64,000 bases of DNA from Flagellimonas pacifica (lineage in GTDB: Bacteria; Bacteroidota; Bacteroidia; Flavobacteriales; Flavobacteriaceae). A program made the position numbers and the translations under genes. Of the stretch, positions 27,323 through 35,593 are shown in pieces (positions within the stretch are counted from its first letter, which is position 1; the number at the start of each line of letters is the position of its first letter). The stretch is from assembly GCF_900215465.1 (NCBI RefSeq), contig NZ_OBEH01000005.1, positions 1 through 64,000 of the forward strand, in the 5' to 3' direction. The notes under the pieces were generated by a model that saw nothing but the letters and a program-made list of their open reading frames with translations, had not been told where the DNA came from and searched no databases.

Positions 27323-27769
27323 ATGAATAAACTTGAAACGATTACACAACTTTTGGTCAACGAGTTGACCGATTTTGAGGCCAATGTAAATAGACTGGAA
27401 AATGGTCTCCAGAGGGCCGAGGATTTAAAGGTCAAATTTGACCTGGCTCCCATTGATAACTTAGTATCTGAACTAAAAAGTTTTCAGCAAAAGGAAACCG
27501 AAGATCGGGAAGCCTATGTAAATAGATTGAACAGAAAATTAGAAACTGCTAAAATCTATCCGAAATGGGCGGTGATTACCTTTATCATTTCCATGGTTGT
27601 TTCTGCAGTAGCAATCTTGTTCGGCTATATCCAATACGAATCCAAACAGGACATAAAAAAAGAAGCATATAATCTGGGAATGGAAGCCTATCAAACGCAT
27701 CTGAATACGTTTTTTGAAGAGCATCCAAAAACCTATGAGGTTTACAAGGATTGGAATAAAAAGCAATAA
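27323..27769 (+). CDS. Small coiled-coil protein with one membrane segment
   Basis: 148 aa. A predicted coiled coil (~10-75) precedes one membrane helix (VITFIISMVVSAVAILFGYI, ~84-103) and a charged tail. Similar small proteins often follow relaxase genes in Bacteroidota elements. It starts 10 bp after the relaxase stop. A role in mobilization is inferred from position only. Confidence 0.65.
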   Translation: MNKLETITQLLVNELTDFEANVNRLENGLQRAEDLKVKFDLAPIDNLVSELKSFQQKETEDREAYVNRLNRKLETAKIYPKWAVITFIISMVVSAVAILFGYIQYESKQDIKKEAYNLGMEAYQTHLNTFFEEHPKTYEVYKDWNKKQ

Positions 27770-27810
27770 GCAATTCCTTACTATCTCAAATGCCTTTAAA
27801 AAGATAATCC

Positions 27811-27857
27811 TTGTGCATGTTTTTATAACGTGCACAAAAAAATCGATTATTTGTGCA
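27811..27857. repeat. Inverted repeat plus half site, TTGTGCA type
   Basis: TTGTGCATG (27811-27819) and CGTGCACAA (27829-27837) are inverted copies with one mismatch around a 9-nt centre. A third TTGTGCA follows at 27851-27857. It lies between the ends of the mob operon and the convergent AbiE-like pair. It has no T-run on either strand, so it is not a simple terminator; an oriT-type or protein-binding role is possible. Confidence 0.4.
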
Positions 27858-27942
27858 TTAAATGGTTACCTCCTTTTAAAAGTGAAAATGGTAATTTCGT
27901 TTTCTAACCCAATATGTAACGGTTAAGACTTAATCTGACAAC

Positions 27943-28785
27943 TTATTCTAGAATTCCTTGCTTAATTTCACTTATAATTTTTTGTATTTCCTCTAAGGAC
28001 TTATTCATATGTATTGCCAAAATCGTTTCGGCACTAGATGCTTTAGGTTTTTCCTTAATTGCTGTCTCCAAGACACCCATTATAGTTTTGAATAATTTAT
28101 CATTTGAAGCCAAAATAGGTTTCATGTTTCTCCCTATGATTCTTGCAGCTGCTATGGTCATTTCAAAATTCTCGACTTCAAATAAATCCAGATGCTTTTC
28201 ATAAGCTTCTTCTTCATAAAAATCCCATCCTGAATTTAAGAGCAATGAGATGTCTTCTAAATCTTTGGTTCTATGTTTTTTGTCATTCCATGAAACGAGC
28301 TTCAATATTATTAGGCCTACAACCGGTGACGTAGGCAAGGAGAAACCTGCTTCAGGGATTTCGATGTTTTCGGCATGCTCACCTACTTCTTTAAATCCTA
28401 ACACTGATAGTGATATGTCTCTTTCATCAAAATTGACGGTATAGTTCTGTTCAATTTTTCCGTAGGGCATTAAGTCCAAAACTGTATTGGTCTTATCATA
28501 GATAAGCCTATAGTTTTCATTGGTTTTTCTAAAACCTCTTTTGCAGAGCTCTTCAAAAATTAAATCATAGACTTGAAAATCTGGAACCATCACTGCAAAA
28601 TCAATATCGGCGGTACCTCTTGTCGGCTTTATTCCTGCTTTGTAAAGCTGAACATCTCTTGCATTAGCACCTACCAAATAGTAGGTTATATCATTTTTGA
28701 TAAAGACTTCCTCTAAAGCTTGGTATACTTCCCCGTGATTGGCAAAGGAATAGTCTTTATAAGTTAGGTTTGATGTACTCATCAA
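27943..28785 (-). CDS. Nucleotidyltransferase toxin, AbiEii-like
   Basis: 280 aa. Nucleotidyltransferase core: YYLVGANARD (~36-44) in place of the usual GGxxxxD, then GTADIDFAV with the catalytic D60/D62. AbiEii toxins transfer nucleotides to tRNA or other targets and arrest growth upon phage infection. The gene overlaps the 3' end of the AbiEi-like antitoxin gene by 29 bp, which is the normal order for these pairs. The assignment rests on the fold motif and gene order. Confidence 0.72.
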   Translation of the reverse strand: MMSTSNLTYKDYSFANHGEVYQALEEVFIKNDITYYLVGANARDVQLYKAGIKPTRGTADIDFAVMVPDFQVYDLIFEELCKRGFRKTNENYRLIYDKTNTVLDLMPYGKIEQNYTVNFDERDISLSVLGFKEVGEHAENIEIPEAGFSLPTSPVVGLIILKLVSWNDKKHRTKDLEDISLLLNSGWDFYEEEAYEKHLDLFEVENFEMTIAAARIIGRNMKPILASNDKLFKTIMGVLETAIKEKPKASSAETILAIHMNKSLEEIQKIISEIKQGILE

Positions 28786-29740
28786 AAATGATTTTCGCAG
28801 TTTCTATATTTCTTTGGTTACCGCTGTAGATAAGTTCTGCATATATCAGAAGTGGATGAGCCGCAATTTCATGGTCTTCATAATTAGTTTTACAGGAACC
28901 CAACTTCCAAAATGGACGATAAACGCTTATTTCCCCGCCCTCCTTGGGCAGTAGTTTGTAACTTTTAATCAAATCTTGTTTGGGTCGGTTTGTGAATAGC
29001 GTGTATTTTTCAGGTCTTAAATAATCGGTTAGCATAGCTGCCCCGGATTCCCCTCCCCAACGAGTCTCGAATTCAAGATTTGGCTCTTTAATTTCAAATC
29101 TATTTTTGGTAAAAGTGTATTGCCCTAAGTGATTAGCAGGTAGAATTTTTTCATTCAACAAGGCAACCCATTTTTCAAGTAGTTCTTCTCTTTTTATTAA
29201 TTGGTACCTTTTGTCTTTATCCCATTTAACGGTAAAACCTTCTTTTAGTAATCCCTTTATAGTCTTGCTCACGCTACCGAGTGATACACAACTGATTTCC
29301 GCTAATCGCTCATATTTTTCATTAATCAATTCGGGGTTTTGTAATAAATGAAAAAGTATTTGTCCGCCTGCCCTGGTAAATACTTCAGAATAAACATTGT
29401 AAACGGGTTTTGCATTATCCTTTTCAACGAACATTTTCAGATGCTCCAGATTTAGATAAGTATTACCATAACTATCTATATAGTTTACCCCATTTGATTT
29501 CAGCGTTTCTTTAGATTTAGGGGTAATATAATCGGCAGCAACCAAAAGTGGCTTGTCTCTCCTATTTAAAAATATTGGAACATGATTTGGGCGTACTTCG
29601 GTTCGCATATCGGCATAAATGGCCTCCCCATTTAGCTTGAAGGTAATATCCGACTCAGCATTGGGAACTATGAATTTTTCGATTTTTACTTCAAAATCTA
29701 TGTTGTTGAAAAGGTCTCTTATTTTCTGAAGCTCAATCAT
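28757..29740 (-). CDS. Type IV toxin-antitoxin antitoxin, AbiEi-like
   Basis: 327 aa. A winged-helix segment lies near 130-185 (ILFHLLQNPELINEKYERLAEISCVSLGSVSKTIKGLLKEGF split over two helices), followed by an AbiEi C-terminal type domain. AbiEi represses its own promoter by binding inverted repeats and neutralises AbiEii without stable contact. The palindrome upstream (29758-29776) overlaps the predicted transcription start, in line with autoregulation. Confidence 0.75.
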   Translation of the reverse strand: MIELQKIRDLFNNIDFEVKIEKFIVPNAESDITFKLNGEAIYADMRTEVRPNHVPIFLNRRDKPLLVAADYITPKSKETLKSNGVNYIDSYGNTYLNLEHLKMFVEKDNAKPVYNVYSEVFTRAGGQILFHLLQNPELINEKYERLAEISCVSLGSVSKTIKGLLKEGFTVKWDKDKRYQLIKREELLEKWVALLNEKILPANHLGQYTFTKNRFEIKEPNLEFETRWGGESGAAMLTDYLRPEKYTLFTNRPKQDLIKSYKLLPKEGGEISVYRPFWKLGSCKTNYEDHEIAAHPLLIYAELIYSGNQRNIETAKIIFDEYIKPNL

Positions 29741-29757
29741 TTTTCATTTATTATTTA

Positions 29758-29776
29758 TTTTCATGTTACATGAAAA
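29758..29776. promoter_or_regulatory. Palindromic operator of the AbiE-like operon
   Basis: TTTTCATG and CATGAAAA are perfect 8-bp inverted arms around TTA. The palindrome lies 18-36 bp upstream of the antitoxin start, just downstream of a -7 box. Confidence 0.55.
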
Positions 29777-29778
29777 AA

Positions 29779-29805
29779 CAAATTTAATGAAAAAAGATGA
29801 GTCAA
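29779..29805 (-). promoter_or_regulatory. AbiE-like operon promoter
   Basis: On the minus strand TTG, 16 nt, TAAATTTG. The -7 box is exact and the spacing is at the short end of the range. The start point would fall inside the palindromic operator. Confidence 0.5.
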
Positions 29806-30059
29806 TAACTTTATTCCTTTAAAAAAGCCTATCATCCCACCTAATAAGGTTCAAGAACATCATCCTTAGTATTTTTTCGAGTTAATTACCAATTTTTGGG
29901 TATGAACTCGAATTTTTCCTAATTGATTTATAGAGTTCAAATGGTGCCGTAAAAGGTGAATTTACGGAACTACTAAAAAAGACGGTAAATGGAACTGGTA
30001 ATGATTTAAATAAGAACCCAATTTCTTTGTGCCTAAAATTGGCCAATTTATGGAGCGGT

Positions 30060-30878
30060 TCAATCATCAAAAGGACTTGTCACATTCAACAAAGTAGGTT
30101 CAGTAACTTGGGTATAAATCATGGTCGTCTTAATGGAATTGTGCCCTAAAAGTTTTTGGATGATTCTAATATCGGTACCATTTTCCAATAGGTGCGTTGC
30201 GTAACTGTGCCTCAAGGTATGCGCGGTGATGTTTTTATTTATTCTCGCCCTTTTGGCAGCAGCCTGGAGAAGCTTGTTGAAACTTGACGAAGAATACCTG
30301 TCTCCCTTTTGGCCTTCAAATAGGTATCGTTTGGGCGTATATTCTTTATAGTACTCACGAAGCATTGACAAGGTTTTTTCAGATAAGGGTACTATCCTGT
30401 CCTTGTTGCCCTTTCCTGATTTAATATGTATCACCATTCTGGATGAATCTATATCCTTGATTTCAAGTGCAATCAACTCGCCTACCCTTAAGCCTGCACT
30501 GTAGACCACGGCTATCATGCTCTTATGCTTGATGTTGTTGGCTTTTTCAATGATTTTAAGAACTTCCTTTCTTGCGATGACTACGGGGAGCTTATTTGGC
30601 TTTCTACTCGGAAATAGATATTCCAAGTTAATGTTCTGACCGAAAATTTCTCTGTAATACAGCTTCAAGGCCATCGCTACCTGTTTCTGGTAGGAATAGG
30701 ATACTTTCTTGGTGTGTACCATATGATAGAAGTACCTGTGAAGTTCGGTTTCATCAATCTTGTTCAGTGGCTTTTCAAAAAATTGAGTCGCCATCTTTAC
30801 GATGGAAGAGTAACTCTCTATAGTGTTCCTGCTATACCGCTTAACCTCCAATATTTTCACAAAATCAGGCAATGACAT
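30060..30878 (-). CDS. Tyrosine recombinase, IntI/XerC-like, of the integron-like array
   Basis: 272 aa. SAM-like core-binding domain (1 to ~95) plus catalytic domain with R131 (SAGLRVGEL), K156 (GKGNKDR), H220-x-x-R223 (HTLRHSYATHLL), H246 (LLGH) and Y255 (TTMIYTQV): all six catalytic positions are present. The end (TTMIYTQV...NVTSPFDD) closely recalls integron integrases, which end TTMIYTHV...GVRSPLD. The extra ~30-residue domain that IntI has before the HxxR motif is absent; only ~35 residues (TPKRYLFEGQKG...) fill this interval. The gene diverges from a row of single-gene units separated by palindromic sites, the classical integron arrangement. It is unrelated to the element's tRNA integrase at 37142. 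Confidence 0.85.
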   Translation of the reverse strand: MSLPDFVKILEVKRYSRNTIESYSSIVKMATQFFEKPLNKIDETELHRYFYHMVHTKKVSYSYQKQVAMALKLYYREIFGQNINLEYLFPSRKPNKLPVVIARKEVLKIIEKANNIKHKSMIAVVYSAGLRVGELIALEIKDIDSSRMVIHIKSGKGNKDRIVPLSEKTLSMLREYYKEYTPKRYLFEGQKGDRYSSSSFNKLLQAAAKRARINKNITAHTLRHSYATHLLENGTDIRIIQKLLGHNSIKTTMIYTQVTEPTLLNVTSPFDD

Positions 30879-30922
30879 AATAATATGAAGATATCGATTT
30901 ATAGTGAAAAAGTACTATTTTT

Positions 30923-30979
30923 ATCCAACATCAATATGGTTATGCGGAACTTTCCGGATATCCAGTAGTTGGCAAACAT
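30923..30979 (+). repeat. Recombination site 0 (attI-like) next to the recombinase
   Basis: ATCCAAC (30923-30929, a perfect RYYYAAC), 3-nt spacer, an arm containing ATAT, a CGGAA/TTCCG hairpin, ATAT, a 6-nt spacer, then GTTGG (30968-30972) and CAT at 30977. CCAAC and GTTGG are complementary. The layout equals that of the sites after each downstream gene, only shorter. It lies 45 bp from the recombinase start and before the first gene. Confidence 0.55.
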
Positions 30980-31007
30980 TATGACCAAAGCTATTAAGAG
31001 AAAATTA

Positions 31008-31562
31008 ATGAATAAGAAAATTATAATATTTATTACACTTCTAACCTTATCCTGTGGAACAAAAAAAGAGTTTTACGAAAGTGGTACTTTGAAAGCTAAA
31101 GGAAAGGTTGCAAATGATTTAAAAACCGGAATGTGGAAACAATATTATGAATGTGGAGAAATATTCCAAATCGGGAAATATTTGAATGGAAAAGAAACTG
31201 GCGAATGGAAAATATTTCACGAAAACGGACAATTGAGACAAATTGGAAAATTCAACAACGGAAAACAAACTGGCGAATGGAATTTTTATCATCCAAACGG
31301 AAAGAGAGAGGGAATTGGAACCTTAATTGACGGAAAAAGAAACGGAATTTGGAAATGGTATCATACTAATGGCTCAATTTATACTGAACGTGAATGGGAC
31401 AATGAAAGATTAGTAAAAATAATTTCTTGCTATGATGGTCAGGGAAATGAACTGGATAAAGGGACATTCAAAAATGGAAATGGAACAATGAAAGTATATG
31501 ACATTGACGGAAATTTATTGGAAACGTATAATTATAAGAATGGAAAATATGTTAAAGAATAA
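31008..31562 (+). CDS. YwqK/MORN-repeat lipoprotein (array gene 1)
   Basis: 184 aa from the ATG at 31008, giving a signal peptide with lipobox (LLTLSCGTKK). Earlier in-frame starts (TTG 30969, ATG 30981) overlap site 0. The mature protein consists of about six MORN-like repeats of the form G-x-W-x-x-Y/F-x-x-x-G (TGMWKQYYECGE, TGEWKIFHENGQ, TGEWNFYHPNGK). YwqK-type repeat proteins are often annotated as antitoxin or immunity proteins; the true role is unknown. It is a single gene between two recombination sites. Confidence 0.72.
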   Translation: MNKKIIIFITLLTLSCGTKKEFYESGTLKAKGKVANDLKTGMWKQYYECGEIFQIGKYLNGKETGEWKIFHENGQLRQIGKFNNGKQTGEWNFYHPNGKREGIGTLIDGKRNGIWKWYHTNGSIYTEREWDNERLVKIISCYDGQGNELDKGTFKNGNGTMKVYDIDGNLLETYNYKNGKYVKE

Positions 31563-31567
31563 CGTTT

Positions 31568-31729
31568 GCCAACATTGTATAACCGCAATTACGGCGGATT
31601 CGACTACCCTTCGACAAGCTCAGGGCAGGCTCAAGCGAATCCACTCGGAATTGCTAAAGCCAGTGCTAAACCGAAAATTAACGCATATTAACCCGTAACT
31701 GACGGTTATACGAGACCGTTGTGCTTCAT
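31568..31729 (+). repeat. Recombination site 1 (attC-like)
   Basis: GCCAAC (31568-31573), 3-nt spacer, GTATAACCG (31577-31585), ~117-nt centre, CGGTTATAC (31703-31711), 6-nt spacer GAGACC, GTTG (31718-31721), five bases, CAT. The inner arms are perfect 9-bp complements and CAAC pairs with GTTG. The centre contains a CCCTTCGACAAGCTCAGGG dispersed-repeat motif (31607-31625). The site begins just after the stop codon of gene 1. Confidence 0.65.
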
Positions 31730-31748
31730 TATAACCAACCAATAACCA

Positions 31749-32486
31749 ATGATAAAATTCTTTAGAAAAATTAGACAAAAATTACTCTCTGAAAATAAAT
31801 TCACTAAGTATTTGATTTATGCAGTTGGAGAAATTATTCTTGTTGTTATTGGGATATTAATTGCGTTAGGAATTAATAATTGGAATATTAAAAATGTACA
31901 ACAAAAGGAGGCTAGAACATATCTGACAAGTATCAAAACAAATCTTATTCAAGATACTTTATCTTTGAATTTGCGTACACAAGATATAAAACAAAATATC
32001 CAAACTTTTGATTCAATAGCTAGTTTTATATATACGAATAAATCAATATCATTATTAGATTCAAAAATTACAGAAGCACTTTTTACTACACATCGTTTCA
32101 TAACAGAAAAAAACTCTTTTGAAGACATAACATCAAACGGAAAGTTTGACCTTATTGAAAACAAAGAAATTAAAGAGGAAATTCTTTCATACTATAACTT
32201 CATTGAAAATACATCTTATAACTTTAATAATTCTTTAGATACTTATACAAGAGAAACTTTTGCACCATATTTTATGAAAAATTATCAACTGGTATACCCT
32301 ATTGATTTTAATTTAAATCTCAAGGAAAATTCGAAGTTTGTAAGTGGAAATAAAAATGTTCTATTTGAATTGAACGCAATTAAATATCGCTATTTTATAT
32401 TAAATGGATTAATTGAAGTTTATGCTGACATAAATACGAATGCGAATAAAATAATCCATTTGATTAACCAGGAATTAAAAAAATAA
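31749..32486 (+). CDS. DUF6090 family membrane protein (array gene 2)
   Basis: 245 aa. The N-terminus MIKFFRKIRQKLLSENKF, followed by one membrane helix (YAVGEIILVVIGILIALGINNW), is the DUF6090 signature, widespread in marine Bacteroidota. The remaining ~200 residues are helical and probably periplasmic. Function unknown. It starts 20 nt after site 1 and its stop is 6 nt before the 5' core of site 2, so the unit is gene plus site. Confidence 0.8.
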   Translation: MIKFFRKIRQKLLSENKFTKYLIYAVGEIILVVIGILIALGINNWNIKNVQQKEARTYLTSIKTNLIQDTLSLNLRTQDIKQNIQTFDSIASFIYTNKSISLLDSKITEALFTTHRFITEKNSFEDITSNGKFDLIENKEIKEEILSYYNFIENTSYNFNNSLDTYTRETFAPYFMKNYQLVYPIDFNLNLKENSKFVSGNKNVLFELNAIKYRYFILNGLIEVYADINTNANKIIHLINQELKK

Positions 32487-32622
32487 CGAAAGCACAACAA
32501 AGTATATAAAAAATCCGCCCATTTTTGGCTATATTTAGAAACTCCCCAACCTTAATAACACATCATCTCGGCTGAAAAATTACGCCCGTAAACACAGACG
32601 TACTTTTCATATACGGGACCGT

Positions 32623-34274
32623 CAGACTGTCTCAAAACTTAAAGTTAGCTTTACCTTGTAGGGTTTGATATTCTTTATCTTTAAGTATGGAGTATCAACA
32701 GAAACAATCCCGGACCCAACTTGCCCTCTACACCACTTGTCTGGACGATATGATCGCCGAGGAAAATTCGGTACGCATCATTGACCGTTTTGTGGACGGT
32801 CTGGATTTACAGGCCATAGGTTTTGGGGCCATGGCACCGCAAGGTCGTCCGCCCTATGATCCCGCCGATCTCTTAAAGCTTTACATCTATGGATATTTGA
32901 ACCGGATACGTTCTTCCAGAAGTCTGGAGCTTGAGTGTGCCCGCAACATCGAACTGATCTGGCTGCTCGGCAACCTAAGGCCCGACCACAATACCATTGC
33001 CCGTTTCAGGAAGGACAACCCCAAAGCGATAAAGCGGGTGTTCCGCCATACGGTGTCCATTGCCAAGAACCACGAGTTGATCGGCGCCACCCTTATTGCC
33101 GGGGATTCCACCAAACTCAGGGCACAGAACAGCAAAAAGAACAACTTCAACCTAAAGAAGGTCGCACGCCACCTTGAATACATCGATAAAAAACTCGAGG
33201 AACACCAACAAGAACTGGCCAAGGCGGACGGGGACGCAAAGGAAGAAATCCGTAAGTTGGCAAAAAACAGGGAACGGCAACGGGAAAGGTATGTACGCAT
33301 TCAAAAGGAACTGCGGGCCGATACCTCCACGGAAAACCCACAGATCTCCACCAGTGACCCGGACAGCCGACACCAGATCGTGAGGGGCACCATTACGGAA
33401 GTCTGTTATACGGCACAGACAACGGTGGATGCCGACCATAAGCTCTTGATCGATTACAAGATCACCAACCAAAATGACAAAAAGGCCATGGGCGGTATGC
33501 TCAGAAGGGCAAAGGCCATTTTGGGGACCAACTCCTTTACCGCACTATATGACAAAGGCTACCATACCGGGAGCGAGTTCAAGGTGGCCAACGACATTGG
33601 GGTCGATACCCTGGTGGCCGTACCCGGTATCGGCCGTGCCAGCCAAGCACCAGATCCGGCATATAACGCCGAACATTTCAACTACGACCCGCAACAGGAC
33701 AGCTATCGCTGCCCACAGGGCCATGAGCTTACCAGTAACGGAAACTGGTACAGGGCACGCAACTACCGGTTCAAGCAATACAGGACAAAAGCATGCAAAA
33801 ATTGCCCGGTGCGCAACGGATGCACATCGGCAAAGCAAAATGGAAAGATATTACAGCGCAGTGAGTTCACCGCATTCATCGAACATAACGCCCGTAGGGT
33901 AACGGAGCAACCCGATATTTACAAAAAACGACAGGCCTTGGTCGAACATCCCTTCGGTACCATAAAAAGGCAATGGGGCTTTGACCACATCATCACCAAA
34001 AAGGGAATGCCCACAGCCGGTGCCGACTTTGGGTTCATTGCATTGGCGTACAATTTAAAAAGACTTATCAAATTGGGTTGGAAGCCCGAAATCAGGGCAA
34101 AACATCGAACGAACATCCTAAAAACGCTCCTTATCACCGTTAAAAGGTCGAAAGATGAGTTCTTGGCCCATATATCCGCATTTATGAAAATCCAACCTTC
34201 TTACAGGCAAATATCCCTTATATCCCAAATTGTGTAAATTTATTCAAAATCAAAGGTGGTTTTGAGACAGACTG
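32623..34274 (+). mobile_element. IS1182-family insertion sequence
   Basis: 1652 bp. The ends are CAGACTGTCTCAAAAC and, inverted, CAGTCTGTCTCAAAAC (15 of 16 identical). A 4-bp CCGT target duplication lies at 32619-32622 and 34275-34278. It contains one transposase gene. Base composition is more GC-rich than the surrounding array. Both ends and the transposase look intact. Confidence 0.88.
32687..34237 (+). CDS. IS1182-family transposase
   Basis: 516 aa DDE transposase, full length. N-terminal IS1182 domain (PQGRPPYDPADLLKLYIYGYLNRIRSSRSLE is cut here by convention), catalytic Asp in IAGDSTKLRAQNSKKNN, second Asp in ALYDKGYHTGSEF and Glu in the C-terminal region (RQALVEHPFGTIKRQWG). Cys-rich segment CKNCPVRNGCTSAKQNG near 370. 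No frameshift. Confidence 0.93.
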   Translation: MEYQQKQSRTQLALYTTCLDDMIAEENSVRIIDRFVDGLDLQAIGFGAMAPQGRPPYDPADLLKLYIYGYLNRIRSSRSLELECARNIELIWLLGNLRPDHNTIARFRKDNPKAIKRVFRHTVSIAKNHELIGATLIAGDSTKLRAQNSKKNNFNLKKVARHLEYIDKKLEEHQQELAKADGDAKEEIRKLAKNRERQRERYVRIQKELRADTSTENPQISTSDPDSRHQIVRGTITEVCYTAQTTVDADHKLLIDYKITNQNDKKAMGGMLRRAKAILGTNSFTALYDKGYHTGSEFKVANDIGVDTLVAVPGIGRASQAPDPAYNAEHFNYDPQQDSYRCPQGHELTSNGNWYRARNYRFKQYRTKACKNCPVRNGCTSAKQNGKILQRSEFTAFIEHNARRVTEQPDIYKKRQALVEHPFGTIKRQWGFDHIITKKGMPTAGADFGFIALAYNLKRLIKLGWKPEIRAKHRTNILKTLLITVKRSKDEFLAHISAFMKIQPSYRQISLISQIV

Positions 34275-34305
34275 CCGTTGTACACCATGCCAAAAAATGC
34301 TAAAA

Positions 34306-34842
34306 ATGAAACGAAATCTGGTGATTTTAGGAATTTTAATGTTCTTTTTAAGTTGTTCGGAAAAAAAGAATGAATCGGAAAATAAGAATTCATCTGAGTT
34401 GAGGACTCTACTAAATGAACAGTTGAAATATTCGCATACCGAGGAAAATTGGTACGTACCTACCAAAATTGCGATAAATGGACTAACCCCAGAACAAGTG
34501 AACTGGAAGGACAGTACGGAAAATAACTCAATTGGAGGAATTGTCTCTCATTTGACTTTTTGGAATGATATATATCTAAGAACGTTGAAAGGAGAGGACT
34601 TTTCGGATTTTGATATAGATAACGACTCGACTTTTTTGATTTATAACCAGAAAGATTGGCAAAAGGTCACCAATAAATTGGATAGCGTCCAAATGGAATT
34701 CCAAAAATGGGCTGAAAATGCAAGTGAAGAGCAATTATCCGAAGAAGCTTTTGACATTTTGACCATGGTGTCTCATAATGCCTACCACACTGGACAAATA
34801 ATTTATATCCGAAAACAAAATGGGTGGTGGAATAGAAAATAA
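34306..34842 (+). CDS. DinB-superfamily (DUF664-like) lipoprotein (array gene 3)
   Basis: 178 aa from the ATG at 34306; the ATG at 34297 adds three residues. Signal peptide with lipobox (MFFLSCSEKK). The mature part is a four-helix DinB-like fold with His residues in the usual metal positions (GGIVSHLTFWND and MVSHNAYHTGQIIYIRKQNGWW). Such proteins are putative metal-dependent thiol transferases; an exported, lipidated version is less usual. It is the single gene between site 2 and site 3. Confidence 0.75.
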   Translation: MKRNLVILGILMFFLSCSEKKNESENKNSSELRTLLNEQLKYSHTEENWYVPTKIAINGLTPEQVNWKDSTENNSIGGIVSHLTFWNDIYLRTLKGEDFSDFDIDNDSTFLIYNQKDWQKVTNKLDSVQMEFQKWAENASEEQLSEEAFDILTMVSHNAYHTGQIIYIRKQNGWWNRK

Positions 34843-34851
34843 AAGTACGGT

Positions 34852-34976
34852 GTACAACACGGGCTATAATTTATAGCTGCAATTCGTTAACTTGAAACTT
34901 ATAAACCTTTGCCACGGCTGGAAATCTAACGATTTCCAACGCCACCACGAATCATAGCCGGAGCGTTGTGCGTCAT
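34852..34976 (+). repeat. Recombination site 3 (attC-like)
   Basis: GTACAAC (34852-34858), 3-nt spacer ACG, GGCTAT (34862-34867), ~86-nt centre, ATAGCC (34954-34959), 5-nt spacer GGAGC, GTTG (34965-34968), five bases, CAT (34974-34976). The inner arms are perfect 6-bp complements and CAAC pairs with GTTG. The 5' core starts 9 nt after the stop of gene 3. Confidence 0.65.
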
Positions 34977-34996
34977 ATAAAAAAAACGAAAATTAA

Positions 34997-35578
34997 ATGA
35001 ATAAAATTACAGTCTTTTGCGGTTCAAGTTTCGGAACCGATAGTGAATTTGAATCTCAAGCTAAAGAACTTGGAAAAAAATTAGCTCTTGAAAATATTGA
35101 ATTAATCTATGGTGGAGCAAATGTTGGACTTATGGGTGCTGTAGCAAATGGAACACTGGAAAACTCAGGAAAAGTAATAGGAGTCTTACCAAGTTTTCTT
35201 AAATCAAAAGAAATTGCTCATAATGGATTAACAGAATTAATTGTCGTTGATTCTATGCACAAAAGAAAAACTATGATGAATGACCTTTGCGATGGAGTTA
35301 TTGCCTTACCTGGAGGTTTTGGTACAATAGAAGAACTTTTTGAAATGCTGACTTGGGGACAATTAGGGCTTCATAAAAAACCAATTGGAATTTTGAATGT
35401 TAATGGATTTTACGACAACCTAATCTCCTTTTTAGATGATATGGTTACTAAAGGACTTTTAAAAGAGGTAAACAGAAAAATGGTTTTAATTAGTAATGAT
35501 ATTGATGAGTTAATTAATAAAATGAAAACTTACCAAGCTCCAACAACTGGGAAATGGATTACGAAAGAAACAACTTGA
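34997..35578 (+). CDS. LOG family (TIGR00730) nucleotide phosphoribohydrolase (array gene 4)
   Basis: 193 aa, Rossmann fold. VFCGSS at the N-terminus, YGGANVGLMGAVANG near 38-52 and the catalytic signature PGGFGTIEE at 105-113 identify the LOG family. These enzymes cleave nucleoside 5'-monophosphates at the N-glycosidic bond; some activate cytokinins. Substrate here unknown. It is a single gene between sites 3 and 4. Confidence 0.88.
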   Translation: MNKITVFCGSSFGTDSEFESQAKELGKKLALENIELIYGGANVGLMGAVANGTLENSGKVIGVLPSFLKSKEIAHNGLTELIVVDSMHKRKTMMNDLCDGVIALPGGFGTIEELFEMLTWGQLGLHKKPIGILNVNGFYDNLISFLDDMVTKGLLKEVNRKMVLISNDIDELINKMKTYQAPTTGKWITKETT

Positions 35579-35593
35579 AAACAAAATACGACC

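Larger units (their letters stand above)
29741..30059. other. 319-bp intergenic region
   Basis: It contains the AbiE promoter and operator at its left end. An imperfect 33-bp palindrome (CGAGTT...AACTCG, about 29879-29910) is followed by AATTTTT on the plus strand. No convincing gene is seen. Confidence 0.4.
32492..34288 (+). repeat. Recombination site 2 (attC-like), split by an IS1182-type element
   Basis: GCACAAC (32492-32498), 3-nt spacer, GTATAT (32502-32507), centre, ATATAC (32609-32614), spacer GGGACC, then GTTG and five bases plus CAT. The IS has inserted inside the 3' core, duplicating CCGT. Joining the flanks at the duplication restores GTTGTACACCAT (34277-34288), which matches the other sites. 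Confidence 0.6.

Noticed and set aside
29882-30070. 62-codon minus-strand frame between the AbiE-like pair and the recombinase
   Set aside because: Overlaps the recombinase stop, no recognisable features; the stretch is better described as an intergenic region with a palindrome.
30969-31007. Upstream TTG/ATG starts of array gene 1
   Set aside because: They overlap the attI-like site and place a basic peptide before an otherwise complete lipoprotein signal starting at 31008.
31607-31625. CCCTTCGACAAGCTCAGGG inside site 1 as a functional part of the recombination site
   Set aside because: This motif is a dispersed repeat seen in many bacterial genomes and is absent from the other sites, so it probably inserted into the variable centre.
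32887-33902. Frames on both strands within the IS1182-type transposase
   Set aside because: Shadow frames of a full-length, intact transposase.
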